Of a stretch of DNA of 64,000 nucleotides, positions 37,047 through 45,695 are shown piece by piece. The first letter of the stretch is position 1; every line of letters begins with the position of its first letter. This stretch comes from Mesoterricola silvestris (lineage in GTDB: Bacteria > Acidobacteriota > Holophagae > Holophagales > Holophagaceae). The notes under the pieces were generated by a model. The model was not told the DNA's origin. It saw only the letters and a program-made list of their open reading frames with translations, and ran no database searches. The position numbers and the translations under genes were made by a program. The stretch is taken from the NCBI RefSeq assembly GCF_030295405.1, contig NZ_AP027080.1, forward strand, positions 2,666,001-2,730,000. The letters run 5' to 3'.

Positions 37047-38345
37047 ATGGCTGACGTCGACTTGACCTCCCCCCAGACCAGGCTCTCCCTTGCCATCAGG
37101 AATGCCCCCTATTGGCTGCGCCTGGAAAGAGGGCTTCACCTCGGCTATCTCCGCGGCAAGCGGGGCGGATCCTGGCTCGTGAGGAGGCAGGACCAGTCCC
37201 TTGAGCAGCCCCGGCTCCAGGTGAGGATCGGCATCGCTGATGACTCCCATCCCAGCGACGGGCTCAAGATTCTCTCCTTTGCCCAAGCCAAGGATGTCGC
37301 GCTGGCGAAGTTCCCTGTTATGACCACCCGGGAGAAGGCCACCAGCATGTGGGTGACGCAGCATTCCATGGTCCGCCACGCGGTGACCAACTACCTCGGC
37401 TGGATGGAGGAGCACCGCGCCAGGTCGTGCGAAAGGTCCTCCCAGATGGCGCGCCAGTATATTCTCCATGAACCCATCGCCGAAATCCCGATCGTGTCCC
37501 TGACCAAGGACGCCATCATCCAGTGGCATCTGGACATTGCCAACCACCTCAAAGGCTCCCGCTCGAAGAAGGAACCATCCGTCAAGCGCCGGATTCCCCT
37601 GGATGCTACGGATGAAACGAAGCGGATCAAGGAGGCCAGGAAGTCGACCGCGAACCGGGTTCTGGGCTTCCTCAAAGCGGCATTGAATTATGAAAACAAG
37701 CTGACGGGAGGTCCCATTGCCAATCCCGCCATCTGGAGTGAAGTCCATTCTTTCAAGGATGCTGGCGTGGACGTGGCCCGTGCCCTTACCCTCGGAGAGC
37801 AGAAACGGTTGGTGGAGGCCTGCGACCCCAGCCTTGGACGCCTGGTGCAGGGAGCGCTTTTGACGGGCCTGCGCTTCTCGGAACTGGCAGGGCTCCGACG
37901 GCGCATGGTAATTGAAGGGATGAGCCGGCTTGGCCTCCCTCCCACCAAGGGGGATTCACGGAAGCGGGTCAAGCGTCACCTCATCGAGGAAGCAAAAATC
38001 TTCCTTGAGCAACAGATCAAGGACCTCGGGTCGGACGACTTCGTATTCAAGAAGGCCGATGGTGAGCCCTGGAAGAAGAACGATTACGTCCGCCCGCTCC
38101 AGGCTGCCCTGAAGGCAGCCAGCCTGGGTCACCTGCGGTTCCACGACCTCCGCCATTGCTTTGCGACGACGATGCTCCAAAACCGCATTGAGCCGCTTCT
38201 TGTCGCCAAGGCCCTTGGCCACGCGGACCTGAGGATGCTTAATGAGCACTATGAACATCTTATGGACGATTACATGGACGATGCCTACAAGCGCGGTTCG
38301 GCCTGGATCGGCTTGACGGGCCCCCGCCCCAGGCGCCGAAGGTAA
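37047..38345 (+). CDS. Tyrosine recombinase/integrase
   Basis: The product is 432 residues from ATG 37047 (GAGG 6 bases upstream; ATG 37035 and TTG 37014 are alternatives). The catalytic domain shows the full set: first Arg in LLTGLRFSELAGLRRR (about residue 285), HDLRH near residue 370, LGHADLRMLNEHYEHL with the second His and nucleophilic Tyr near residue 405. The N-terminal half contains an arm/core-binding region (EKATSMWVTQHSMVRHAVTN). Such enzymes integrate and excise islands, often at tRNA genes. The nearest tRNA (tRNA-Met, 21077) is 16 kb to the left. The gene is divergent from the defence cassette. Confidence 0.93.
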   Translation: MADVDLTSPQTRLSLAIRNAPYWLRLERGLHLGYLRGKRGGSWLVRRQDQSLEQPRLQVRIGIADDSHPSDGLKILSFAQAKDVALAKFPVMTTREKATSMWVTQHSMVRHAVTNYLGWMEEHRARSCERSSQMARQYILHEPIAEIPIVSLTKDAIIQWHLDIANHLKGSRSKKEPSVKRRIPLDATDETKRIKEARKSTANRVLGFLKAALNYENKLTGGPIANPAIWSEVHSFKDAGVDVARALTLGEQKRLVEACDPSLGRLVQGALLTGLRFSELAGLRRRMVIEGMSRLGLPPTKGDSRKRVKRHLIEEAKIFLEQQIKDLGSDDFVFKKADGEPWKKNDYVRPLQAALKAASLGHLRFHDLRHCFATTMLQNRIEPLLVAKALGHADLRMLNEHYEHLMDDYMDDAYKRGSAWIGLTGPRPRRRR

Positions 38346-38452
38346 TCGAGGCGCACACAGCCGTCGCCAATGCGCGGGCGCAACGATGTTACATAAGTCT
38401 AAGATTTATCAGTGTTTTGGTGGTCATTGTAGCCTTCTTGCAGGAGGCGACC

Positions 38453-38689
38453 ATGACCCACGATTCCACTTCGGTTGTCGGCGAATACACGCGGGAAAGC
38501 CTGATCGAGAACCTTGGGCTGGACGAGCTCAGCGTCGGGACCCTGATGGAGCTCGGGGCGATCTACGGGGAATACAGGAGCCTTGGGTTCTCCTTTCGGG
38601 AGATCGGTGACCACTTGGTGGAAGCCGGCGTCGACCGGGCCGTAATCGATGCCTTCCAGTGCCACCTCGACCACCAGGGGCGGAAGTAA
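38453..38689 (+). CDS. Small acidic hypothetical protein
   Basis: The 78-residue protein starts at an ATG with AGGAGG 6 bases upstream and is followed within 130 bases by the AAA gene. It has short predicted helices (LIENLGLDELSVGTLMELGA, IGDHLVEAGVDRAVIDAFQC) and a SFREIGDHL stretch reminiscent of an HTH. I do not recognise a family. Good ribosome site and GC-rich third positions argue that it is real. Confidence 0.6.
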   Translation: MTHDSTSVVGEYTRESLIENLGLDELSVGTLMELGAIYGEYRSLGFSFREIGDHLVEAGVDRAVIDAFQCHLDHQGRK

Positions 38690-38816
38690 AGATCCCGGCC
38701 GGAAACGCTTCTCGCGCGTGCCCGGGGCCGCCCTCCGCCATGGCAGATGGACTTAATTCTCTCGACTTGAGCGGCGGCCGGGAATGGCCATCCGCCACAT
38801 TCTTCTGGAGGTCTGC

Positions 38817-40007
38817 ATGCCCCCAATCACCGACAAACAAGCGGGAACTTGCTCCGCCCAAATCGCCGGGAAGAGCGCCGGAAGGCGCGACCCGAAGACG
38901 GAGGCCTGGCTTTCCTGTGCCGGTTTCATAGCCCGAGAGTGCAACCTTCGGTCTGTCTCCAGCGCCGTGCTGGCCGCGGCTCTGGATGCGGTGGGCCTCC
39001 TGGCCGACGCGGGCCTGGAAGCCCCTTCCCTTCCTCCCCACTGGTACCTTGCCTTCATGGAAGTGGGGTCGCGGTGGTCGGCCGGGCCGCGCACAGCCAT
39101 GAAGGGCCTGGAGCCGGCCGAAAACCTACCTCCTGGCCTCTTCGACCTCATGGGCCGGGCCCACGCCCTTGGTTCGTGCGTCCTGGAGTTTCTGCGCGCC
39201 CAGGACCCTGTCTGGGTCCCGCTCTTTTGGCCCGAATCGGCCAAGGGAGAGGATCCCGATGCTCCCCGCAAGCGGCTCCAGCGGGCCGGGGAATTCGCCG
39301 CCAGGGTGGAACGCAAGCTCCTGGCGTCCTTGGTGGGTCAGACCGAGGCGGTGGACGCCCTGAAGAAGCTCGCCTTCCAGGTGGCCCTCAGGAAAGGGCC
39401 CTCCGGGCCGCCTCCACTGGCGCTTTTCCTGGGCCCTCCCGGGGTCGGGAAGTCCATGGCGGGGGAACTCTTTGGGCAGGCGCTGGCTGAGTGGCAAGGG
39501 GAGGAGGAGCCGTCCTTGATCAGGATTGATCTGACTCAGTACACGCAATGGAGCAGCGGCTCGGACCTCTGGGGAGGCTCGGGCCGGTATGGGTCCGTCC
39601 CTCCCAGGGTCCAGTCTCATCCCCGGTCCGTCCTCCTGGTAGAGGAACTGGAGAAAGCCCACGTCAAATGCCTTGAAAGTTTCCTCCCAATCCTGGGCAC
39701 CGGAAAATTGGAAAGGGAAACCGGCAAGCCTGTAGATTTTTCCGGGACGGTATTCATCTTCACTTCGAACCTCGGTTCTGAACTCTGGGGCCGGCGGGAA
39801 GCTGCGGAAACGGGGCCCTTCTCGATGGACCTCAGCGATCTGATGGGGTTGCACGGCACCAGCGGCGAGCGTTCCGATTGGATGAAGGCAGCCATCCCCC
39901 GGGAGCTTTTGAGCCGCCTGGCGCAGGGGCACCTCGTCCTCTTCCACGCCCACGAAGGGCACCACCACCTGGATCTCATCGACCGCTTCGCAAGAAAGGA
40001 GGACTGA
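38817..40007 (+). CDS. ClpB/ClpA-like single-module AAA+ ATPase
   Basis: The 396-residue protein has an N-terminal region with no recognised domain (residues 1-175) and one AAA_2 module: LVGQTEAVDALKKLA, Walker A LFLGPPGVGKSMAGEL near residue 205, a Walker B-like SVLLVEELEKAHVKCLESFL with Glu-Glu, and sensor-1 FIFTSNLG. It then continues with GTSGERSDWMKAAIPRELLSRLAQGHLVLFH, matching the ClpB D2 region, but lacks a full C-terminal D2-small domain. ATG 38817 has GGAGG 5 bases upstream. It precedes the FtsH-like protein by 4 bases, so the two should function together. Confidence 0.75.
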   Translation: MPPITDKQAGTCSAQIAGKSAGRRDPKTEAWLSCAGFIARECNLRSVSSAVLAAALDAVGLLADAGLEAPSLPPHWYLAFMEVGSRWSAGPRTAMKGLEPAENLPPGLFDLMGRAHALGSCVLEFLRAQDPVWVPLFWPESAKGEDPDAPRKRLQRAGEFAARVERKLLASLVGQTEAVDALKKLAFQVALRKGPSGPPPLALFLGPPGVGKSMAGELFGQALAEWQGEEEPSLIRIDLTQYTQWSSGSDLWGGSGRYGSVPPRVQSHPRSVLLVEELEKAHVKCLESFLPILGTGKLERETGKPVDFSGTVFIFTSNLGSELWGRREAAETGPFSMDLSDLMGLHGTSGERSDWMKAAIPRELLSRLAQGHLVLFHAHEGHHHLDLIDRFARKED

Positions 40008-40011
40008 AACC

Positions 40012-42111
40012 ATGCCCACCCATTTGTATTCGTTCGAAGGTTTCGAGGTCAGGATCGAGGATGAGGCGCTGTGGGGATTGGTCATGAGCCGGTCGCTGGG
40101 GCGCGATCTCCGGGCCTCCCGCAAGGGAGTGGAAAGCCTCATCCTGGACCTCCTTCTCCTGGGCCAGTCCCGCTACGGCCGCGAAATCGCCAATGGGACC
40201 GGGAGTCTCACCTTCACCCTCCGGGCGGGGGAAGATCTCAGGAACCAGTGCGCGCAGTGTGTGGAGGGCCTCGAGGTTCAGACCTTCCTCCTGACCCGGA
40301 ACCAACGCCTGATCCCCTGGATCCAGGGCCTCCTGCCGGAGGAGGCCGGCACCCTTGAAGCAGGATCAGAGCCGCCGCATCCGAGGGCCTTTCCCAGGGG
40401 TGGCATCCTCCTAGTGGATGCGATGTCCGACGGGGCCGAACGGTCCCTCCAGCCGGTGCTGGGCCTGGACGGGCTGGTCCAGCGTCATCTGGTCGACCCG
40501 GAAACCTTCCGGACCTTGTCCCCGGAGGAACAGGAACGGGCGATCCCCATCCAGGCACCGGCCACCAAGTCACCCAGGTCCGGGCAACTTGCGGCCAGGA
40601 AAGGATTCGGAGTTGCGATCACTGCCGCGCTGTTCTCCCATGTCTTCCGGCGGGCCCGCGCCCGAAGCCTCAGATGGCGTGTCCACCTCGAGACGGACCT
40701 CGCCCCGGGGGCGAACCGGGTGGACGGTCTCCTTCATTTCGATAGCACCGAGAGGATCTTCCGGGCCCAGGACCTTCGCCTCGATGTGGGCTGGGGGGAG
40801 GTCCCCGCAGTGAGGTTCAAGGACATCCTGGGCCAGGATGAGCTCAAGGCTCGTTTCAAGGAACATCTGGCATGGCTCTCCGACCCCAAGGGGGCCCCGG
40901 GCCTGAAGGCATCGGTCCTCTGGGGCCCGCCGGGCACCGGCAAGTCGATGTTCTGTCAGGCGGTCTCTGGGGAGGCCGGATGCCCGAGCATCCTCGTCCC
41001 AGCATCCCAATTCCAGAGCATGTGGAGCGGAGAATCTGAGCGGATGGTCCGTGAGACGTTCGCTGCCCTGAGGGAGCAGGACGCCGCCGTCCTAGTCATC
41101 GACGAGCTGGACGCACTGGCCTGGCGGCGTGACCAGACCCATCCATGGATGGCCCAGGATCAGTCGTCCATCATGGGCGCCCTCATCGCTGCCATCGATG
41201 GGCTTCGCAAGGGCCCGGGAAGGGTCCTGGTCCTTTGCACGACCAACCAGCTCGACCGGATCGAGCCCGCCCTCCTAAGGAGCGGTCGCCTTGGCGAAAC
41301 CATCCAAGTGGGTCTTCCTGGGATCGAAGAGCGCGGCGCCATCCTTGGCGGCCTTGTGGGTATGGACCTGGACGATCAAGCACTGTCCGAACTGGTTTCC
41401 CTGACCACTGGCCTGAGTCCTGCGGACCTGCTCCAGCTCGTGGAGACGGCCCGGAAACGCGCCGTCCCTCCCCAGAGGCTGTCCATGAATATCCTCCGGC
41501 AGGTGGTCTTCGAATCAAGGGCCGGAGAAAGGAAGCGGGGGCTCCATCTCTCGGATTCCGACAAGCGCAGGGTCGCCTTCCATGAAAGTGGCCACGCGCT
41601 TCTCGCCCACGATCTTCTCGGCCCGGAAAAGGTCGCGCACCTGTCCTTGATGCCCCAGGCCAAGGGCTCCTTGGGGGCCGCATACCTTGCCCGCTCTGAG
41701 GACGGGGAGATGTTCGACCGGCGGGTGGTGATGGGGCATCTTGCCATGTTCCTGGCTGGGAAAGCGGCCGAAACGCTCCTCGCACCGGACCTCGGAGCCT
41801 GCGGCGGAGTGGAGCAGGACCTCGCTGAGGCGACTAATCTGGCCCAGCGCGCCGTCACAGCCTGGGGCATGGACGACACCCTGCCCCCCTTGTCTTTCGG
41901 GGACCTCGCCCCAACCGTTCAGCACCACCTGAGCCACAGGGTTTCGGAGCGGATTCAGGCCTGGATCCAGGAAGCTGACGCCTGCGCCAGAGGACACCTG
42001 GAGCAGAACCGCGACCGGCTGGAGCGGCTTGTCGAAGGGCTTCTTCGGGCCGAGACCCTCCATCACCCAGACATCCTGGCCATCCTCGGCACCCCGAAAA
42101 ATGACACCTGA
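40012..42111 (+). CDS. Soluble FtsH-like AAA+ zinc metalloprotease
   Basis: The 699-residue protein has an uncharacterised N-terminal half (residues 1-265), then an FtsH-type AAA domain: VRFKDILGQDELKARF, Walker A LWGPPGTGKSMFCQA near residue 305, Walker B VLVIDELDALAWRR near residue 363, TTNQLDRIEPALLRSGRLGE. The M41 protease domain follows with the zinc site HESGHALLAH near residue 524 and a third-ligand-like Asp in GGVEQDLAEATNLA. Unlike FtsH no TM helices are visible at the N terminus, so it is probably cytoplasmic. It is 4 bases after the ClpB-like gene. The N-terminal half may select substrates. Both AAA proteins lie between an integrase and a relaxase-like gene. Confidence 0.8.
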   Translation: MPTHLYSFEGFEVRIEDEALWGLVMSRSLGRDLRASRKGVESLILDLLLLGQSRYGREIANGTGSLTFTLRAGEDLRNQCAQCVEGLEVQTFLLTRNQRLIPWIQGLLPEEAGTLEAGSEPPHPRAFPRGGILLVDAMSDGAERSLQPVLGLDGLVQRHLVDPETFRTLSPEEQERAIPIQAPATKSPRSGQLAARKGFGVAITAALFSHVFRRARARSLRWRVHLETDLAPGANRVDGLLHFDSTERIFRAQDLRLDVGWGEVPAVRFKDILGQDELKARFKEHLAWLSDPKGAPGLKASVLWGPPGTGKSMFCQAVSGEAGCPSILVPASQFQSMWSGESERMVRETFAALREQDAAVLVIDELDALAWRRDQTHPWMAQDQSSIMGALIAAIDGLRKGPGRVLVLCTTNQLDRIEPALLRSGRLGETIQVGLPGIEERGAILGGLVGMDLDDQALSELVSLTTGLSPADLLQLVETARKRAVPPQRLSMNILRQVVFESRAGERKRGLHLSDSDKRRVAFHESGHALLAHDLLGPEKVAHLSLMPQAKGSLGAAYLARSEDGEMFDRRVVMGHLAMFLAGKAAETLLAPDLGACGGVEQDLAEATNLAQRAVTAWGMDDTLPPLSFGDLAPTVQHHLSHRVSERIQAWIQEADACARGHLEQNRDRLERLVEGLLRAETLHHPDILAILGTPKNDT

Positions 42112-42987
42112 ACCTGCAGACGATGTCGGCCCGGCACCGGAGGATGGCTTGGGTCCTGCTAGGGAGAAACTGAAAAGTCCATCCGACGGACCTTCCAGGC
42201 TTTGAGCCAGTACGACGGATCTTGTGGTGGCGACCGTTATGGCCATTAGGGCTATTGGTGACCTGGGCCTGGACGATCAGGTTCGCTGGGCCGCGTATTC
42301 GGCTCTCCTTCCAGCCCTTCAGCAATGCCTGGGGAATGCTTTGCTGGCGCACGTCGAAGCCTGGATCGAGACCGCCATCGACCGGGGTACGGGCATCCTG
42401 GTCCCACACCGCGCCTCGTTTGATCTCCTCGTCGAGGAACTTTCGCGGGAGGAAGTCCTGCATCGTGCACACATCATAGCCAACCTTGGTAGGGCGGATT
42501 GAGTTCCACCGTTGCGGGAATGTCCTGGATTCATACGACCACTTTCAGTCATGAATCCGACCATCTCGGGGGTGGTGGGTAGACACGGAGATCCTTACAT
42601 CTGCCCTTCCATCCGTGATATTGGGGTGATGGTGGCTCAACGCACGATGGCCGCCAGGACGAAATTCCCTCAACTCCGACCCCAAGATCAGGCCGTGTGC
42701 AAACAGTTCTTTCCGTCTACAGGCCGGTACGGTACCCCAACCCATCCTGAAACTGGTCTGCTTCGCCTTGAAGCGCGCCAAGGTGCGTGTACTCCGGGAC
42801 CCGGCCACCGCAAGGCTCGCTGACGGCGGGACCCGGGAACCTTTATGCGCCGGCCATTCTGAGATATGAGCGTCAGAAGCCCTTATAGGCCAATATTCCA
42901 ACCCCTCCCAACGGCCATCGAGCTAAAGCCCATTTGGACACATTCTGGGGACGGCCCGTACCGCGGCCATTTTATAGGGGGGACGAG
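42112..42987. other. 876-base region with no confidently recognised gene
   Basis: Only one modest open frame (42239-42502) looks gene-like. Stretches around 42740-42840 read like degraded coding sequence in more than one frame, but no family is recognisable. It separates the AAA pair from the relaxase-like operon. Confidence 0.5.
42239..42502 (+). CDS. Possible small helical protein
   Basis: From ATG 42239 the frame gives 87 residues (MAIRAIGDLGLDDQVRWAAY, then ALLAHVEAWIETAIDRGTGI), amphipathic and free of oddities. No strong ribosome site is seen, and the GTG at 42224 is an alternative start. It might be a remnant of a larger gene. Confidence 0.3.
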   Translation: MAIRAIGDLGLDDQVRWAAYSALLPALQQCLGNALLAHVEAWIETAIDRGTGILVPHRASFDLLVEELSREEVLHRAHIIANLGRAD

Positions 42988-43227
42988 ATGCACAAGACCA
43001 GCAGGCTGGAGAAGGAGGCCATGCGCATGCAGGCCGGCAAGCGGCACCGGGGGCTCAAGGTCGAGCTCCGGGGTTCGGCCCTCGAAATCTGGGAGGCCCT
43101 CGAACAGAGCGCCGCCAAGAAAGGGATCGAGCCGGAGGGGTTGGTCACCCTCCTGATCCTCCACGGCCACATCCAGGTGGACAAGGCCCTCGCTTCCCTG
43201 CAGGACCCGGCCATGGATCTCCAGTAG
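42988..43227 (+). CDS. Ribbon-helix-helix-like small protein next to the relaxase-like gene
   Basis: From ATG 42988 (AGGGGGGAC upstream) the 79-residue protein has a basic N terminus (MHKTSRLEKEAMRMQAGKRH), then LKVELRGSALEIWEALEQSA and EGLVTLLILHGHIQVDKAL, which read as the strand-helix-helix of RHH DNA-binding proteins. Its stop is 2 bases from the start of the next gene. RHH proteins often act as relaxosome accessory factors, which suits a MobF-like neighbour. The family call is by pattern only. Confidence 0.5.
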   Translation: MHKTSRLEKEAMRMQAGKRHRGLKVELRGSALEIWEALEQSAAKKGIEPEGLVTLLILHGHIQVDKALASLQDPAMDLQ

Positions 43228-43229
43228 CC

Positions 43230-45695
43230 ATGTGGGTCAAGGTCAGCCACCACTCCAGCGATCCCCGGCAGGCGCCGGGGTCGCTGGATGCAGTTGACCG
43301 GTACATCGAGGGGCACCTTCGTTCGACCAAGGAAGCCGGCAAGGTCCTTCCGCTTTCGCCGGAATACCTTGGGGAGGACGGCCACGTGAAGATTGCTTTC
43401 TGCGACCCGGACCTTTGGTTCGCCGTCGGCCTGACCCGGGCGGAATTCCAGTCCGGGATCCTTCCGCGGGATCTGGTCGCCCACCTCCTGTGGGGGCGTG
43501 ATCGCAGCGGGAGGCAACTCACCCTCAGGGCACCCCGGCTTCCGATGGCGCCCCACGAAATCCTGTGCACATTGCCCGCCGAGGCGTCAGAGGCGCTTGA
43601 AAGAGGGTGGGTTGATCCCAGGGCCGTCCACCTGCCCCTTCTTGCGGCGCTTCATGCGCAGGTTGAGCGCGCCGCCGTCAGGATCAGCCATGGTGGAAGA
43701 GACTTGCCATATCCGGAGCGGGTTCGCTTCGCCCCGGGTCGTGTGCTCATGATCGCGGTCGTTCACGGTTGGAATCGACTTCAGGAAGGCCACCACCATA
43801 TCCATACCCTGACCTTCAGCCCGGCGCTTGGGGAAGACGGGATTTGGCGTGCCTTTTCTCCCCGCGGCCACATCGCCATCCTGCATTTCGGGGGAGGACG
43901 CCAAGAGCTTTCCCAGGTTCTCAAGGATGGTTTCTGCAAGCAGCACTGTCTCCTCGATTACATACCTGGTCGTGCCCGTGACCAGGTCGGCCACGCCTTC
44001 GGCGCGACGGTTCAAAATGAAAATGGGAAAGTCATCCAGGCTGGTGAATCTGCGCACAGGCGCGGCGCCTCCATCCGAGCACTTCGGGAGCTCTATCGCC
44101 AGGTCTTCAACCATCTGCCGCCGGAAGATGTCTTGGTGGATCTGCGGCGTGAACTTCCCCAACGTGTCCGCAACCTGGGCACGTTGGCTCAGGCGGTCTG
44201 GGCCGTGATCGCCTTGGCCAAGAGCATCATCCGGCACAAGGGGCAGCCTCTTCCTTCGGACATCAATATTTCCTGGAAATGGCTCGACCTTCAAGCTGCA
44301 CGAGCCCAAGCCTGGCTCCAGCTCGTCTGGCCGTATCGCGCGGGTGAGCTGGCCGCTCAACATCTGGACCCCCTGAGGAAGGCGCTTCGGGCTCAGGTGA
44401 ATGAATCTGTTCAAGCAGACCACTCCAGGCTGGGCCGGGACGAAGCAGTCCAAGTCGTAAACGACGTGATCGTTGGTTTGGTCATTCGAGGTGAAGGGTC
44501 GGACATGCCGGTTGCGGCCAAGTCCGTCCTTTTTGATCTGCAACGCATCAACCTGGTCCAATGGGCCAGTTCAGGAGGCACCCATGAGCTCACCGATCTC
44601 GGCCGGTCAGTCGCCCGAAAACTGCTGGGGAACCAGCCGACGCTTCCCCCGCGAGGAATGGTGGATGGTCCTCGCGGAAATATACGAGACGCGGCCGATC
44701 TGGCGCCAGGTTCCCTTTTCGGTGGTGGAAAATCAGGCGAACCCGAAGGACCTGGAATCCGAAGTCTCATCGGCGATGGATTCGCTGCTGAAGAAGTTGA
44801 AGGCCCAATTGGATTCGCCGGCGATCTTGCCCTATCTTGGCCCATTCATGAAAGCGACGAGCTTGCCGATATTGGGGGGGACGCCTTACGACCCTCCGGC
44901 GGACTGGTTGCCCCATATACTGGTGGAACATCTTTCGACCCACCTAGCCCCAGCCATGACTGCCCGGATCCTCGATGGCGTTCAAGCCAGCCTGGCGATC
45001 CAGCCGGAGAGGACTCCTCTGAATCTGAATCCGGTGGGGCAAAGGGGGGAACGGTACGCCGGGCAACAGCAGCCAACCCGACGTCTCCGGGCGGTTCCCC
45101 GGCATCGGAATCCGAGCGGTCTCCAGGAGAGCGAGTCGGCACAGACGGTCGTCGGACGAACGATTTGGGACCCTCAGCTGATGCCAATACTGGTTCCCAG
45201 GACGGACATCCCGTACCTGCTCCAGGGGCGGGAACACCTGGCCTTGCAGCGGGTGGATGTGAACCAGGAGCAGGAGGAGGTGATCCTGCATCCGGTGCCT
45301 TGGTGGCGCCTGGACGTCATCTGGGCCATGGTCCATCCCATCGCCACCCTACCACTCGCAGCCATGGCCTGGCCCCCCGATCCGGACGCCCTGGACGCGA
45401 TCCGGCGCGACCTTCCGGCCGGGACCCCCAGCGCAACCGGCCTGGATATCCTGGCGGGCGCGCTGGAAGCCACCACGGACTTCGCCTGGTGGACCCTGGC
45501 CGACCTCCTGGACCCGACGGAGGAGCCGCCTGGGAAGAATGGGCCAGGCTGAACGATCACCGGCGCCACTTGGATGCTCCGGGGGCAGGACAGGGCCAAC
45601 CCCTCATCGGGGATTTCCCCGTTCAAGGGCCCCCTGGCCCACCCAGCCAAGACTCCGGGCAAGGGCTACTGCCCCGCCCAGGCCGCAAGCGGTGA
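43230..45695 (+). CDS. Divergent MobF (TrwC/TraI)-relaxase-like protein; C-terminal third of the frame doubtful
   Basis: The frame is open for 821 codons. The first about 470 residues look genuinely coding. An N-terminal Tyr (DAVDRYIEGHL) is followed by GLTRAEFQSGILPRDLVAHL and LLWGRDRSGRQL, then HAQVERAAVRIS, and then VVHGWNRLQEGHHHIHTLTF. The spacing H-x10-H-x-H in that last segment equals the three-His metal site of TrwC/TraI relaxases (HxTSRxxDPxLHTH). It continues GEDGIWRAF as in that family. No helicase domain follows. From about 44640 onward the translation becomes Gly/Pro/Ser-rich and is overlapped in another frame by a better ORF (44584-45552), so the real protein probably ends near 44640, possibly through a frameshift. 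Confidence 0.5.
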   Translation: MWVKVSHHSSDPRQAPGSLDAVDRYIEGHLRSTKEAGKVLPLSPEYLGEDGHVKIAFCDPDLWFAVGLTRAEFQSGILPRDLVAHLLWGRDRSGRQLTLRAPRLPMAPHEILCTLPAEASEALERGWVDPRAVHLPLLAALHAQVERAAVRISHGGRDLPYPERVRFAPGRVLMIAVVHGWNRLQEGHHHIHTLTFSPALGEDGIWRAFSPRGHIAILHFGGGRQELSQVLKDGFCKQHCLLDYIPGRARDQVGHAFGATVQNENGKVIQAGESAHRRGASIRALRELYRQVFNHLPPEDVLVDLRRELPQRVRNLGTLAQAVWAVIALAKSIIRHKGQPLPSDINISWKWLDLQAARAQAWLQLVWPYRAGELAAQHLDPLRKALRAQVNESVQADHSRLGRDEAVQVVNDVIVGLVIRGEGSDMPVAAKSVLFDLQRINLVQWASSGGTHELTDLGRSVARKLLGNQPTLPPRGMVDGPRGNIRDAADLAPGSLFGGGKSGEPEGPGIRSLIGDGFAAEEVEGPIGFAGDLALSWPIHESDELADIGGDALRPSGGLVAPYTGGTSFDPPSPSHDCPDPRWRSSQPGDPAGEDSSESESGGAKGGTVRRATAANPTSPGGSPASESERSPGERVGTDGRRTNDLGPSADANTGSQDGHPVPAPGAGTPGLAAGGCEPGAGGGDPASGALVAPGRHLGHGPSHRHPTTRSHGLAPRSGRPGRDPARPSGRDPQRNRPGYPGGRAGSHHGLRLVDPGRPPGPDGGAAWEEWARLNDHRRHLDAPGAGQGQPLIGDFPVQGPPGPPSQDSGQGLLPRPGRKR
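44584..45552 (+). CDS. Hypothetical protein overlapping the end of the relaxase-like frame
   Basis: ATG 44584 has AGGAGG 5 bases upstream and opens a 322-residue protein with natural-looking composition (EEWWMVLAEIYETRPIWRQV, LKKLKAQLDSPAILPYLGPF, VPWWRLDVIWAMVHPIATLP). No family is recognised. Two hydrophobic stretches near the C terminus (WAMVHPIATLPLAAMAW) may touch the membrane. It is in a different frame from the upstream ORF, and only one of the two can be the main product over 44640-45552; I favour this one. Confidence 0.55.
   Translation: MSSPISAGQSPENCWGTSRRFPREEWWMVLAEIYETRPIWRQVPFSVVENQANPKDLESEVSSAMDSLLKKLKAQLDSPAILPYLGPFMKATSLPILGGTPYDPPADWLPHILVEHLSTHLAPAMTARILDGVQASLAIQPERTPLNLNPVGQRGERYAGQQQPTRRLRAVPRHRNPSGLQESESAQTVVGRTIWDPQLMPILVPRTDIPYLLQGREHLALQRVDVNQEQEEVILHPVPWWRLDVIWAMVHPIATLPLAAMAWPPDPDALDAIRRDLPAGTPSATGLDILAGALEATTDFAWWTLADLLDPTEEPPGKNGPG

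Noticed and set aside
38346-38452. Attachment site directly after the integrase gene
   Set aside because: Looked for a repeat of the tRNA-Met 3' end here; no match was seen.
42545-42901. Minus-strand 118-codon frame in the gap region
   Set aside because: No ribosome site or domain and its composition is not clearly coding; left as part of the unexplained gap.
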